64,000 nucleotides of DNA, from assembly GCA_964420835.1 (NCBI GenBank), contig CAYQUO010000012.1, forward strand, positions 32,233 through 96,232, given 5' to 3'. Source of the DNA: CAYQUO01 sp964420835. GTDB lineage: Bacteria; Chloroflexota; Anaerolineae; Anaerolineales; Anaerolineaceae. The stretch's first letter is position 1. Each line of letters begins with the position of its first letter. Below are positions 53,858-63,929 of the stretch, piece by piece. The notes under the pieces are model-generated. The model searched no databases. It worked only from the letters and a program-made list of their open reading frames with translations, and was not told the origin of the DNA. A program made the position numbers and the translations under genes.

Positions 53858-54982
53858 ATGCGGCGAGAATTCTGGCGCAATTTTGATTATTGGTTGTTTG
53901 GGAGTGTTTCAATTCTCTCCATTTTCGGTATCATTGTGATTCGATCTTCGATCGCTGGTAATGAGGAATTGGCTGGTTTGGTAAACAGGCAATCCATATA
54001 TGTTGCAATAGGATTGGTTTTAATCCTTGTAATAGCTTTGATCGACTATCATTACTGGGCTTCATTGACCCGTTTGATGTATGTTGGGATGATCATTTTT
54101 TTAGCATTGATATTGGTGATTGGGATTGCCCAGTTTGGATCAGCCAGGCGCGTTGATACTGGGATCTTTTTCATTCAGCCTTCTGAGCTCGCAAAAATAG
54201 TATTAATCCTGGTTCTTGCAGATTCATTTTCAAGGAATCAGGAAGTAATACATGGGTTGCGTTGGATAATTCGCAGTTTATTGCTAACTGCTGGAATTGT
54301 AGTACTGATCCTTTTGCAACCAAATTTGAGTACATCAATCGTTATGATGGTAATCTGGTTCACAATGTTGTGGATTAGTGGCCTGCCACCCCGATATTTA
54401 TTATACTTTGGCGGTTTTGGATTGCTATTACTTATGGTGTTCCTGACATTATTAGCCCTACGGATACAGATACCTTTCATCGAGGAATACCAAATGAACA
54501 GGATTGTAAATTTCCTGTTTCCTGATCCGAATGCCCGCCATGGAAATGCGTACAATGTTGAACAAGCATTAATCACAATCGGTTCTGGTGGATGGTTTGG
54601 CCAGGGTTATGGCCACAGCAGCCAGGTCCAATTGCGGTTTTTAAAAGTCAGACACACCGATTTTATATTTTCTGTCATGGCGGCTGAATTCGGTTTCATA
54701 GGTACCATAATTATCATCGGATTACTTGCTTTTGTAATATTTCGGTGTCTTAGAGCTGCACGTTTGGCAAGCGATAGTTATGGAGCATTAATTGCATATG
54801 GGTTCACAAGTTTATTATCATTTCAGACCATGGTTAATATTGGTGTTAATCTGAATGTTCTGCCGGTAACCGGACTCACTTTGCCGTTTATTAGTTATGG
54901 TGGCAGTTCCCTTATATCATTGGTTGTTGGAATTGGCTTGGTTGAAAGCATTGTGGCAAGACAAAAATCCCTTGAATTATGA
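53858..54982 (+). CDS. rodA: SEDS peptidoglycan glycosyltransferase RodA
   Basis: A 374-residue polytopic SEDS protein with about ten spans. Motifs: FFIQPSELAKIVLILVLA, LLQPNLSTSIVMMVIWF, GYGHSSQVQLRFLKVRHTDFIF with the conserved acidic residue, and PVTGLTLPFISYGGSSLIS. Cluster position with PBP2 favours RodA over FtsW. Confidence 0.94.
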   Translation: MRREFWRNFDYWLFGSVSILSIFGIIVIRSSIAGNEELAGLVNRQSIYVAIGLVLILVIALIDYHYWASLTRLMYVGMIIFLALILVIGIAQFGSARRVDTGIFFIQPSELAKIVLILVLADSFSRNQEVIHGLRWIIRSLLLTAGIVVLILLQPNLSTSIVMMVIWFTMLWISGLPPRYLLYFGGFGLLLLMVFLTLLALRIQIPFIEEYQMNRIVNFLFPDPNARHGNAYNVEQALITIGSGGWFGQGYGHSSQVQLRFLKVRHTDFIFSVMAAEFGFIGTIIIIGLLAFVIFRCLRAARLASDSYGALIAYGFTSLLSFQTMVNIGVNLNVLPVTGLTLPFISYGGSSLISLVVGIGLVESIVARQKSLEL

Positions 54983-54988
54983 CGGAGA

Positions 54989-56497
54989 ATGGAAGACTTG
55001 AATAATCCTGTTCGAGTTCGTTTCGCCCCATCGCCTACAGGCAGATTGCATATCGGTGGTGCCAGAACTGCTTTATATAATTACCTTGTTGCCAAAAAGT
55101 TCAATGGTCAATTCATCCTTAGAATAGAAGATACAGATCAGAAAAGGCTAGTACAAGGAGCAGAAAAAGAAATAATTGAGGGACTCCGGTGGATGGGGAT
55201 TGATTGGGATGAAGGACCGGATGTTAAGGGGCCGTTTGCCCCTTACAGGCAATCGGAAAGAAAAGGGTACTACTTGGAATATTCAAAAAAATTGGTGGAG
55301 ATGGGTAAAGCATATTACTGTTTTTGTGCCCAGGAACGATTGGAACAGGTCAGGCAAGCACAGCAGGTTGCAAAACTACCAATCAGATATGATGGAAAAT
55401 GCAGGGATCTGGACCCTGATGAAGCGAAAAAACGGGTTGAAAATGGTGTTCGGCATGTAATCCGCTTTAAATCACCACGGAATGGGGTGACATGCGTTCG
55501 GGATCTTATTAGGGGTGAGATCCGAATAGACAATAAAACTGTGGATGATTACATCCTGGTGAAATCAGATGGTTATGCCTTGTATCACCTGGCTGCAGTG
55601 GTGGACGACCACCTAATGAAAATCAGCCATGTTATACGAGGCTCTGAATGGTTGTCCACCTTGCCTTTGCACGCAATGATTTATCGAGCATTGGAGTGGC
55701 AGGAGCCTGAATGGCTTCATCTTTCCTTATTTTTAAAACCAAGTGGTAAAGGCAAGATGAGTAAAAGAGAAAGCCAGGAACTCATAAATTCCGGGCATTC
55801 CATATTTATTACGGACCTTCAAGAATTTGGTTATCTTCCTGAAGCCGTTGTAAATTGGATCGCATTAATGGGGTGGAGTTATGATGATCATACCGAATTT
55901 TTTTCGATGGAAGATCTTATTTCAAAATTCGACATTGATAGAATTAATCCTTCCCCGGCCGCCATCGATTTTTCAAAATTTGATCATTTCAATGGATTGC
56001 ACATCCGTGCTCTCAATAATCATATGCTGGCCGATCGCCTTAAACCCTATTATTTCCGGCATGGAGTGGCAATTGATCAGGAAAAGTTAGAAAAGATAGT
56101 TCCAATCATCCGAGAACGGATAACAACCTTGGATGACGCTGTAAGTATGACCGATTTTATCTTCAGAGATGATATTCACCCCAATCCCGAAGATCTTGTT
56201 GCCAAGGGTTTGACGATAGCGCAGTCAATAAAAATACTTGAGGCCTGCCGAGAATTAATTTCCACAACACATAATCTGTCACCAAGTGTCGTTGAAACAC
56301 CATTGCGTCAGATGGTGGCAGATTTGGGTTATTCGGCACCCCAAGTATTTGGTATTCTAAGAGTATCAATCACAGGGCAAAAAGTAAGTCCTCCATTATT
56401 GGAAAGCATGGAGATCATCGGCAAGGAACGTACATTGAAACGAATTGATTCTGGTTTATCTTTGCTAAAAAACTATAAAGAAAAGAATATTGAATAA
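54989..56497 (+). CDS. gltX: Glutamyl-tRNA synthetase
   Basis: A 502-residue class I synthetase: HIGH-type motif APSPTGRLHIGGARTAL near residues 12-28 and KMSKR (GKGKMSKRES) near 255. DTDQKRLV and EGLRWMGIDWDEGP are typical GluRS/GlnRS features. Starts 6 bp after rodA and ends the cluster. Whether it also misacylates tRNA-Gln cannot be told from sequence. Confidence 0.96.
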   Translation: MEDLNNPVRVRFAPSPTGRLHIGGARTALYNYLVAKKFNGQFILRIEDTDQKRLVQGAEKEIIEGLRWMGIDWDEGPDVKGPFAPYRQSERKGYYLEYSKKLVEMGKAYYCFCAQERLEQVRQAQQVAKLPIRYDGKCRDLDPDEAKKRVENGVRHVIRFKSPRNGVTCVRDLIRGEIRIDNKTVDDYILVKSDGYALYHLAAVVDDHLMKISHVIRGSEWLSTLPLHAMIYRALEWQEPEWLHLSLFLKPSGKGKMSKRESQELINSGHSIFITDLQEFGYLPEAVVNWIALMGWSYDDHTEFFSMEDLISKFDIDRINPSPAAIDFSKFDHFNGLHIRALNNHMLADRLKPYYFRHGVAIDQEKLEKIVPIIRERITTLDDAVSMTDFIFRDDIHPNPEDLVAKGLTIAQSIKILEACRELISTTHNLSPSVVETPLRQMVADLGYSAPQVFGILRVSITGQKVSPPLLESMEIIGKERTLKRIDSGLSLLKNYKEKNIE

Positions 56498-56834
56498 CAA
56501 AATCCTGGGATAAAAACAGGTTGGACTATGTACTGCATCTGTCGAGTGTGAAAGAAGTGTCTCGAAGACCTTATTTATAGAATTGCACAGATGAACCGTC
56601 CGGGTTGATTGAATAGAGTAATAGATAGGTGCCCTGATCCGTTGCAGACCGTTTTTTAATAGAAAAACCAAAACAAGCCGATTTGCATTGATCATTCGCA
56701 TAAACCAAGATTGAAGCTCAGATCAGTATTTAGACGTACAAATAAATTTTAAAGGTTCCAAAGCTAAGATCTTTGCTGTGAAGGGAAAGATGATCATCAA
56801 CGAATTGAGGGTCATTCCTTTTCCTAATATCATA
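56498..56834 (+). other. Gap after gltX
   Basis: No convincing gene, RNA or repeat is seen before the terminator at about 56840. Confidence 0.35.
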
Positions 56835-56839
56835 GAAAA

Positions 56840-56876
56840 ACTGGCGTCTGTATAAAGTCCGCCAGTATATCTTTTT
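56840..56876. terminator. Bidirectional terminator between gltX and the DUF1540-like gene
   Basis: ACTGGCG (56840-56846) pairs with CGCCAGT (56860-56866) around a 13-base loop; T-rich tails follow on both strands (ATATCTTTTT on plus, TTTTTC on minus). It sits between convergent genes. Confidence 0.7.
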
Positions 56877-56954
56877 GTTGATTTTCTTATTTGTAATTAC
56901 TTAATTAAAAGACCCATATTGAATGAATCAAGGCGTTACTGAATTTGAATAAGA

Positions 56955-57188
56955 TCAATACTCACTTTCCTCTTCATCCATCCACATATCCTCATCGTCA
57001 TCTTCATCTCCGACCTCATCCCACTCTTCCAGATCTTCTGTTTCATCCCAATCGTCTCCCGTAACAGAGTCTGCTGTGGGAGAATGAGTCATACATCCAG
57101 CATCAGGGTCTATTTCAACCGCTGCTGCGCTGCAAAAGCCGTCGTCTAAGAACGCACAATCCAGATAATGGCATCGAATTCTTGGCAT
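56955..57188 (-). CDS. Small cysteine-rich acidic protein (DUF1540-like)
   Basis: A 77-residue protein with GGAGG 5-9 bp before the ATG. The first 35 residues form a four-cysteine domain (CHYLDC, DGFCSAAAV, DAGC), as in DUF1540 proteins, probably binding a metal ion. The last 35 residues are almost entirely Asp/Glu/Trp/Met, a strongly acidic, disordered-looking tail. Function unknown. It stands alone between two gaps. Confidence 0.75.
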   Translation of the reverse strand: MPRIRCHYLDCAFLDDGFCSAAAVEIDPDAGCMTHSPTADSVTGDDWDETEDLEEWDEVGDEDDDEDMWMDEEESEY

Positions 57189-57489
57189 TTCTTCCTCCTC
57201 TGCCCGTTAAGCCAAATTAAGGATACGAGCAATTATTGTAGATAGAACGCTCTTACACGTGCGAATAAAAAATAATTCTGCCACGGATAAAAAACAATAT
57301 GTCCAATCTTTCAATAATGTTTGCTCTTTGCAGGAAGCGATTTTACCTCAGACGGAATTATCAGTAAAGGATGAATTATCATTCGGACTTGGGCTCTGTC
57401 GACCAACCGCAATTTATTTTAAATGTTATTCTTCTTCAGCCAAAATACTTATCATTAAATGTCACAAATGATGCAGATTAATAGACCAT
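57189..57489 (-). other. Gap between the DUF1540-like gene and relA/spoT
   Basis: Should hold the end of the relA/spoT transcript and the promoter of the small gene; neither is clear. A GTG-started frame on plus (57259-57471) has no ribosome site or family and is not called. Confidence 0.35.
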
Positions 57490-59718
57490 CTAACCCGGCT
57501 TTACCCTATGGGCTTCCAGAATATTGGGAAGATTCTCAATTCGAGTTAACAACCTACTTAATTGGGATATATCATTTACCTCAAGAACCAATGTAATGGA
57601 TGCAAAGCTCTGGTTAACTTTTAAATTAATATCGATAAGATTAACAGATTCCTGACTTAGAATAGTTGAGACGTCATTCATTAAGCCTTGCCGGTCATAA
57701 GCTTTAATTTCAATTGCAACAGGATAGGTCTGGTGGGCTTCTCCCCAGGAAACTTTAACGATCCGCTCCCTGTCGCGAAGTCGCAAAATATTGGGACAAT
57801 CCTGGCGGTGAATAGTGGCGCCCCTTCCGCGAGTGATATATCCAACAATGTCATCTCCTGGTGCAGGATTACAACAACGGGCAAAAGATGTAAGGATATC
57901 CCTCAACCCAAGAACGGTTACATCACCTGGTTTGGGCTGCGTTAGATGGCCTTTCGGTGTAAGCAGAGGGTCAATTTCCTGTTTATTCAGTTCCAATAAC
58001 CGGTTCACAATTCTTAAAGGTGAAATATCTCCGGTGCCTATGGCCACATAAAGCTCATCCTCTGAATGCAGATCAAACGACCTCGTAAGTTCATTGCGAT
58101 CCGTGTTCTCGATACCAAGCCGCCGCATTTCTCTATCCAGAATTAGTTTTCCTTGGGATAAGTTTTGTTCTCGATCCTGCCTTTTAAACCATTGTTGGAT
58201 TTTTGAGCGACTTCTTTGAGTTTTAACTAATCCCAGACTTGGGTTAAGCCAATCCCGGCTTGGGCCGCCTTGTTTTGCGGTTAATATAACCACCTGGTCA
58301 CCAGTTTTAAGGGTGTAATCCAAACCAACCAATTTGCCATTTACTTTTGCCCCCCGGCAGCGGTGGCCAATTTCTGTGTGCACATGATAGGCAAAATCGA
58401 TCGGTGTTGATCCGGAAGGTAAATTAATAATGTCGCCGCGTGGAGTAAAAATGTAAACTTGATCCTGAAAGACATCCGTTTTTACGCCTTCAACAAATTC
58501 TTGAGCATCCTGAATATCCGTTCTCCATTCCATAACCCTGCGGAGCCAATTAATCCTTTGTTCATAGGCGTCATAGTTTTTTGTTTTTTCTTTATATCTC
58601 CAATGGGCAGCAATTCCAAACTCGGCGTTATTATTCATTTCGTTTGTGCGTATTTGGACTTCAAGAGGTTTGCCATCGTCGTAGATCACTGCGGTGTGCA
58701 GGGATTGATAATAGTTGTCTTTTGGTGCAGCAATGTAATCATCGAATTCGTGAGGGATCGGTCTCCAATTTGTGTGAATTACACCAAGACTGGCATAACA
58801 ATCTTCGATTGATGGAACGATGAGTCTTACGGCTCTAAGGTCACGTACCATCTCAAAGGGTTTGCCTTTATCAACCATTTTTCTATAGATGGAATAAATA
58901 TGTTTTGGTCTGCCGCTGATATCAGCAGATATTCCTGCTTGTTTCATCAAACCTTTTAGCCGGTCAATGATTTTGTTAATCTGATCTTCACGCTGGGCTC
59001 TCCTGTCTGAGAGGTTTTCCGCGATCTCTTTAAATTTTTCCGGGTTAACATAGCGAAAAGCCAGATCTTCCAGTTCCCATTTAATCCTCCAGATACCAAG
59101 GCGATTGGCCAACGGCGCCCAAATGTCCAAAGTTTCCTGGGCAATTTTCTTTCTCTTGGGTTCCGGTAAATACCCAAGTGTTCGCATGTTATGAAGACGG
59201 TCGGCCAACTTGATTAAAATGACCCGAATATCCTCGCTCATGGCCATTAAAGTTTTCCGGAGGTTTTCCTGTCTCAAATCAGCTTTACGATTTTTAGCGC
59301 CCGGTTTTGTTGAAATGGAGATGGACTTGTCTGGAGTTGTGTCAATTTCCTTTTGCAGTTCATCCTTACTAAAGTCATAACCACTGATCTGAGGGAGGTT
59401 TGCCAATTTGGTAACGCCGTCTACTAATTTGGCAACTTCTTCGCCGAACTCGTTTTTTATATCATCAAGGGTTGTGGACGTATCCTCGATTGTGTCATGC
59501 AATAACCCTGCAACAATCACGGCCGTTTGAGCCCTGAGTTCCGCGAGAATAATGGCAACAGAAAGGCAGTGATTTATTTGAGGCTCTCCAGAAACCCTTA
59601 CCTGGCCTTTATGGGCTGATAATGCGAATTGAAATGCATGTTGAACAATTTCTCTATCCATTGCAGAGAAATTATCCTGTAGCATGTCCAATAAGGTCTC
59701 GATCTTCACTTTGGGCAA
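57490..59718 (-). CDS. Bifunctional (p)ppGpp synthetase/hydrolase
   Basis: A 742-residue Rel/SpoT-type enzyme. HD hydrolase domain: INHCLSVA, LLHDTIEDTS and LADRLHNMRTL, so hydrolysis looks intact. Synthetase domain: DLRAVRLIV, HEFDDYIAAPKDNYYQSLHTAV and LEVQIRT. TGS domain (IFTPRGDIINLPSGSTPIDFAYHVHTEIGHRC) and a C-terminal ACT domain follow. The start is TTG at 59718 (an ATG lies 11 codons later); the length with TTG matches the family. It controls the stringent response. Confidence 0.95.
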   Translation of the reverse strand: MPKVKIETLLDMLQDNFSAMDREIVQHAFQFALSAHKGQVRVSGEPQINHCLSVAIILAELRAQTAVIVAGLLHDTIEDTSTTLDDIKNEFGEEVAKLVDGVTKLANLPQISGYDFSKDELQKEIDTTPDKSISISTKPGAKNRKADLRQENLRKTLMAMSEDIRVILIKLADRLHNMRTLGYLPEPKRKKIAQETLDIWAPLANRLGIWRIKWELEDLAFRYVNPEKFKEIAENLSDRRAQREDQINKIIDRLKGLMKQAGISADISGRPKHIYSIYRKMVDKGKPFEMVRDLRAVRLIVPSIEDCYASLGVIHTNWRPIPHEFDDYIAAPKDNYYQSLHTAVIYDDGKPLEVQIRTNEMNNNAEFGIAAHWRYKEKTKNYDAYEQRINWLRRVMEWRTDIQDAQEFVEGVKTDVFQDQVYIFTPRGDIINLPSGSTPIDFAYHVHTEIGHRCRGAKVNGKLVGLDYTLKTGDQVVILTAKQGGPSRDWLNPSLGLVKTQRSRSKIQQWFKRQDREQNLSQGKLILDREMRRLGIENTDRNELTRSFDLHSEDELYVAIGTGDISPLRIVNRLLELNKQEIDPLLTPKGHLTQPKPGDVTVLGLRDILTSFARCCNPAPGDDIVGYITRGRGATIHRQDCPNILRLRDRERIVKVSWGEAHQTYPVAIEIKAYDRQGLMNDVSTILSQESVNLIDINLKVNQSFASITLVLEVNDISQLSRLLTRIENLPNILEAHRVKPG

Positions 59719-59817
59719 TCTTTACTCAATCAAGGGATTTTCTATCAATTTAACGCAAAATTTTTTTCTATAATGTTACAGAAAGGGGGACGGATAATTT
59801 TGGTCAATGAGTATTTC

Positions 59818-60495
59818 TTATATCGAAAAATGGTGAAGGATATCATCAAGGCTTGTTATTGCAAGTGAATCAATAACCAAATCGGCCATACGAACATCCA
59901 TTTTAACACTTATCCGATTGGGAATGGCAACGCATTTAATCCCTGCAGCTTGGGCTGCACGTATGCCATTCGGGGAATCCTCATACGCAAGGGCATTTGA
60001 CGATTCAACCCCCAGCTCATTTAGCGAATGTAGGTAAAGGTCTGGCTCAGGTTTGGTTCGATTTACATCATCGGAAGATGTTATGGAGTCAAAATACATG
60101 AGTAATCCCAGCCTGGTTAGATGGTCAATAACCCATGTGCGATTCGAACTGGATGCAATCCCCAATTTCATCCCCAAGGTTTTTGCCCGAGTTAAGTGCT
60201 CCCGGACACCTGGCAAAATTTTTTGTTTCACTAGCAACTCTTTGGCTTTTTTGTTTTTTTGATAGAGAATTCTATTTCTATCGACAACTCTGTTTGTTGC
60301 ATTTTCAATTATTGAGCAACCATCGAAATGCTCTTCCCTGGTCCCAAGAGTGAATGCCCATGCCTCTAATGGCAAGTCCAAATGATACTGCTGAAAAACA
60401 TACTTCCACGCGCAATATTCTGGAGATTCTGTATCCAAAATTGTTCCATCAAAATCAAATATTAAGGCCCTAATTGTTGTACAACATTCTGTCAT
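59818..60495 (-). CDS. HAD-superfamily phosphatase/phosphoglucomutase-like hydrolase
   Basis: A 225-residue HAD protein: motif I DFDGTILDTE (nucleophile Asp in the first DFD), motif II SSNRTWV, motif III Lys in NRTKPEPDLYLHSL and motif IV AYEDSPNGIRAA. The cap is of the beta-phosphoglucomutase type. Substrate not determined. It lies 99 bp upstream of relA/spoT on the same strand. Confidence 0.9.
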   Translation of the reverse strand: MTECCTTIRALIFDFDGTILDTESPEYCAWKYVFQQYHLDLPLEAWAFTLGTREEHFDGCSIIENATNRVVDRNRILYQKNKKAKELLVKQKILPGVREHLTRAKTLGMKLGIASSSNRTWVIDHLTRLGLLMYFDSITSSDDVNRTKPEPDLYLHSLNELGVESSNALAYEDSPNGIRAAQAAGIKCVAIPNRISVKMDVRMADLVIDSLAITSLDDILHHFSI

Positions 60496-61296
60496 TTTAA
60501 ATATTTGGATAATGATAAATAAAACTTACTTAACAACGAACAAATAATACCATCGTTCTAATACGATTCCATGGAACGATTAGCCATCATAATTCGAAAT
60601 TATTCAAGCGATTGTTTATACTGCGCCCATGGTTTTCTGCCGATTTAGAAAAATAATGATAAGGTCTTGCACAACTCCTCAATCCCCATTAGGTATATAT
60701 TGTACTTTCCCTTTGAATCCTGACCATAAGCAATCATCCCTTTCACTTCCTGTCAAATTATTATTGGCCATTTTTTCCTTAATTGACCTGGATACTCTTC
60801 GTAGAGACCCGATTGAATACTTTAAGTTCCTTCAATCCTTTTTCAATATTTATAGAACGGATAGTATGTTGTTCAATATGTGTTTTCGAATTAGCGTCAG
60901 ACAGATGACATTCCAATATTCTCCTGCCCCATAATAATATGTTCCTTGATCAAGGAATTTGGAGAGCTAATGTTCTTCACCGCTAACAAATGATTATTAA
61001 TGGATTTAATTTAGGTGTGGAATATCTGGGTTATGTTTAGAGATGTATAGTAGCCCGATACTATTGCTGCGGGCAATATAGTTATTCTTAATCGTAAATC
61101 AATTGTTATTGGTGCGAGGAATTACCACAAATTATTCTCTGGTTTTCAGACTTTTACACTAATCATCCTATTAATCTTCCGCACATTAATAATATTTTGG
61201 GATTTGAAAGATTGGGAACAGGGTATTACAATTTCAAATAAGTTGAACATGTAACCGATATGTGGCGACTGGTTTTCTGATCAGGAGGTACGAATA
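60496..61296. other. 800-bp region without a clear gene
   Basis: No standard gene fits. On the minus strand, about 60782-60940, a stretch reads protein-like (THIEQHTIRSINIEKGLKELK) before a stop, with a neighbouring frame upstream (NSLIKEHIIMGQENIGM) that would join only after a frameshift. This could be a decayed gene. The antisense plus frame (60629-60934) looks less natural. The iorAB promoter must lie at the right end. Confidence 0.35.
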
Positions 61297-63165
61297 ATGA
61301 AGCGGTTAATGTCTGGCAACGAAGCGATTGCCCGGGGCGCGTGGGAAGCTGGCGTTGTTGTTGGTTCAGGGTATCCAGGGACACCCAGCACAGAGATCCT
61401 TGAAACATTTGCGAGATATCCGGGTGTTTACGCTGAATGGGCACCTAACGAAAAAGTCGCCATGGAAGTTGCAACAGGAGCAGCATATGCCGGAAGAAGG
61501 GCTTTTTCCAGCATGAAACACGTTGGAGTGAATGTCGCGGCTGACTCCCTGTTCGCAGCTTCAATGACCGGGATCGAAGCCGGGTTGATATTTATATCAG
61601 CGGATGACCCGTCAATGCATTCATCCCAGAATGAACAGGACAATCGAAACTATGCAAAATTTGCCAAAATACCTTGCCTGGACCCAGCTGACAGCCAGGA
61701 TGCACACGATTATATGATACATGCATTTAACATTAGTGAGCAGTTTGATACACCCGTCTTGGTTCGGGTAACAACACGAGTATGTCATACAACTTCACCC
61801 GTTGAAGTCCAAGAAAACCGCCTCTCGCTTTCCAAACCAGAAAAATATCCAAGGAATCCCGCGAAGTATGCAATGATGCCTGCGAATGCAAGAAAACGTC
61901 ACCCCTTGATAGAACGAAGAATACAAGATCTTTCAGTTTATGCTGAAACCAGCCCATTGAATATTCTTGAAATGCGCTCCCCCCATCTTGGGATTATAAC
62001 CGGTGGGGTGGCTTATCAATATGCTAGAGAAGTGTTTCCAACCGCCAGTGTTCTAAAATTGGGCATGGTGTATCCTCTACCATTGAAGTTAATTAATAAA
62101 TTCGCCAACCAGGTTGAGATATTGATCGTTCTGGAGGAGTTGGATCCTTTTATTGAAGATGAAGTGCGATTGATGGGAGTAAAGTTATTCACCCCCTCGG
62201 TTGGCTCAAGGGATAATTATCAATCAACCAAAAGTATATTTCCAATATTGGGGGAACTCAACCCGGATATTATTCGTCAGCAGGCAATGACATCTGGCCT
62301 AATTCCTTCGAAAGGCGAGGACGAAACACCAAGGATTCAGCTTGAGGTTCCAAACCGTCCACCTGTATTGTGCCCTGGGTGTCCGCATCGCAGTACATAT
62401 TACATACTTCACAAAATGGGATTGCCGGTTAATGGTGATATTGGCTGTTATTCACTTGGAATCATCCCTCCTTTGAGCACAACAGATACCATTGGATGCA
62501 TGGGAGCCAGTATTTCAGTCGCTCATGGGGCTGCAATGGCCGGAGATGAGGAACGTCATATTGCAGTAATTGGCGATTCCACCTTCTTCCATTCAGGTAT
62601 CCCTGCTTTGATGAATGTCTTATACAATCAAAGCAATGTCATTACAGTTATATTGGATAACCGCGTAACCGGAATGACTGGTCATCAGGACAACCCGGGT
62701 ACCGGCAGGACATTGCAGAGGAAGAATACTAATGTAATAGAGTTGGAACCTCTTATTCGAGCCATCGGTTTTTCCAAAGTAAAAACAATTAGCGGTTATG
62801 ACATTAATGAAATTGAGAAGACTCTAAAGGATTGGATTAAGGACAAGGAGCCGGCAGTATTGATTTCTCGTGAAGAGTGTGCATTGTTGCCTTCATCACG
62901 TGCAAGATGGATGTCGCTTCGAGTAGATTCTGCAAAATGTAATGGTTGTACAATTTGTTTTAGGGTGGGTTGTCCCGCTATTTCAAAATCCGAGGTTATG
63001 GATGCGAAATATAATCGTCCACTTGCAAAGATCGACCCACAACTTTGCACAGGATGTGAAATTTGTGCACAAGTATGCCCAAGGGATGCCATCCTTTTCC
63101 GAAGCCAGGTTATGGAAATGGAACCAATTCAGGATCCGGGATCAAATGAGGAGGATATTCAATGA
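61297..63165 (+). CDS. iorA: Indolepyruvate:ferredoxin oxidoreductase alpha subunit
   Basis: A 622-residue TPP enzyme that oxidatively decarboxylates aryl pyruvates to aryl-acetyl-CoA with ferredoxin in anaerobes. N-terminal pyrimidine-binding region: GNEAIARGAWEAGV, GYPGTPSTEIL and WAPNEKVAMEVATGAAYAG. PP domain: CPGCPHRSTYYILHKMG, GDIGCYSLG and AVIGDSTFFHSGIPALMN. Two [4Fe-4S] ferredoxin motifs close the protein (CNGCTICFRVGC and CTGCEICAQVCP). AGGAGG precedes the ATG. Its stop overlaps iorB by 4 bp. Confidence 0.96.
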   Translation: MKRLMSGNEAIARGAWEAGVVVGSGYPGTPSTEILETFARYPGVYAEWAPNEKVAMEVATGAAYAGRRAFSSMKHVGVNVAADSLFAASMTGIEAGLIFISADDPSMHSSQNEQDNRNYAKFAKIPCLDPADSQDAHDYMIHAFNISEQFDTPVLVRVTTRVCHTTSPVEVQENRLSLSKPEKYPRNPAKYAMMPANARKRHPLIERRIQDLSVYAETSPLNILEMRSPHLGIITGGVAYQYAREVFPTASVLKLGMVYPLPLKLINKFANQVEILIVLEELDPFIEDEVRLMGVKLFTPSVGSRDNYQSTKSIFPILGELNPDIIRQQAMTSGLIPSKGEDETPRIQLEVPNRPPVLCPGCPHRSTYYILHKMGLPVNGDIGCYSLGIIPPLSTTDTIGCMGASISVAHGAAMAGDEERHIAVIGDSTFFHSGIPALMNVLYNQSNVITVILDNRVTGMTGHQDNPGTGRTLQRKNTNVIELEPLIRAIGFSKVKTISGYDINEIEKTLKDWIKDKEPAVLISREECALLPSSRARWMSLRVDSAKCNGCTICFRVGCPAISKSEVMDAKYNRPLAKIDPQLCTGCEICAQVCPRDAILFRSQVMEMEPIQDPGSNEEDIQ

Positions 63166-63794
63166 ATTCTCATTTTAAAACCGGGGATACAAAAAAGAAG
63201 GTGGATTTCATCCTTGTTGGTGTGGGTGGCCAGGGAACTCTATTGGCGAGCAATTTATTGGCACATCTTGGAATGATCAATAATTATGATGTCAAAAAGG
63301 CGGAAGTTCATGGAATGTCACAACGAGGAGGTAGTGTCATCTCCCACGTTCGGTGGGCTGACAAAGTCTTATCTATGATCATCCCGAAGGGTACAGCAGA
63401 TTTCTATATCGCCTTTGAACAGGGTGAGGCTGTTCGTTCCATAGAATATCTATCTCCTCAAGGTCAAGCGATCATTAACGATCATCGGATACTGCCAATA
63501 ACAGTCAGTTCAGGTTTGGGTGATTATCCAAACAGGCATGAGATATCACGAGCTTTATTGGATTATTGCCCCAACATATTATGGGTCAATGCCGGGCAAA
63601 TAGCCAAGGAAATTGGAAATCAAAGTGTAGCCAACCTTGTATTAATGGGAACACTCTCTCATTTTCTGGATATCTCAATTTCAAGCTGGGATGAATCAAT
63701 AAATATGATTGTGCCAGCAAAATATTTGAAAATTAATAAAAAGGCGTTTGGCCATGGACGAAGAATGGTCAAGAATAACGCAATGATTTCATGA
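63162..63794 (+). CDS. iorB: Indolepyruvate:ferredoxin oxidoreductase beta subunit
   Basis: A 210-residue gamma-type subunit of 2-oxoacid:ferredoxin oxidoreductases: ILVGVGGQGTLLASNLLAHL, KKAEVHGMSQRGGSVISHVRW and DFYIAFEQGEAVRSIEYL are diagnostic. It pairs with IorA; the 4-bp overlap suggests translational coupling. Confidence 0.95.
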   Translation: MNSHFKTGDTKKKVDFILVGVGGQGTLLASNLLAHLGMINNYDVKKAEVHGMSQRGGSVISHVRWADKVLSMIIPKGTADFYIAFEQGEAVRSIEYLSPQGQAIINDHRILPITVSSGLGDYPNRHEISRALLDYCPNILWVNAGQIAKEIGNQSVANLVLMGTLSHFLDISISSWDESINMIVPAKYLKINKKAFGHGRRMVKNNAMIS

Positions 63795-63862
63795 AAATGG
63801 TATTGTCCAGCGGCTTTTCACACAATTATGTGTTGCAACTGGTTCGTTCTAAGAAGTAAGGG

Positions 63863-63880
63863 AAGGTTCTTTGGTATAAT
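63863..63880 (+). promoter_or_regulatory. Promoter of tRNA-Leu (shared 18-bp element)
   Basis: AAGGTTCTTTGGTATAAT, identical to the mreB promoter segment at 47362-47379; -10 box at 63875-63880, about 50 bp before the tRNA. Confidence 0.5.
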
Positions 63881-63929
63881 TCAGCCGTTTTAGGGTTTAC
63901 AAACTCATTGGCAGATCATAATATGAATT

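Noticed and set aside
57259..57471. 70-codon plus frame from GTG between two minus-strand genes
   Set aside because: No ribosome site, no family and a random-looking sequence.
60629..60934. 101-codon plus-strand frame in the gap before iorA
   Set aside because: Odd composition, no ribosome site, antisense to a more protein-like minus-strand stretch.
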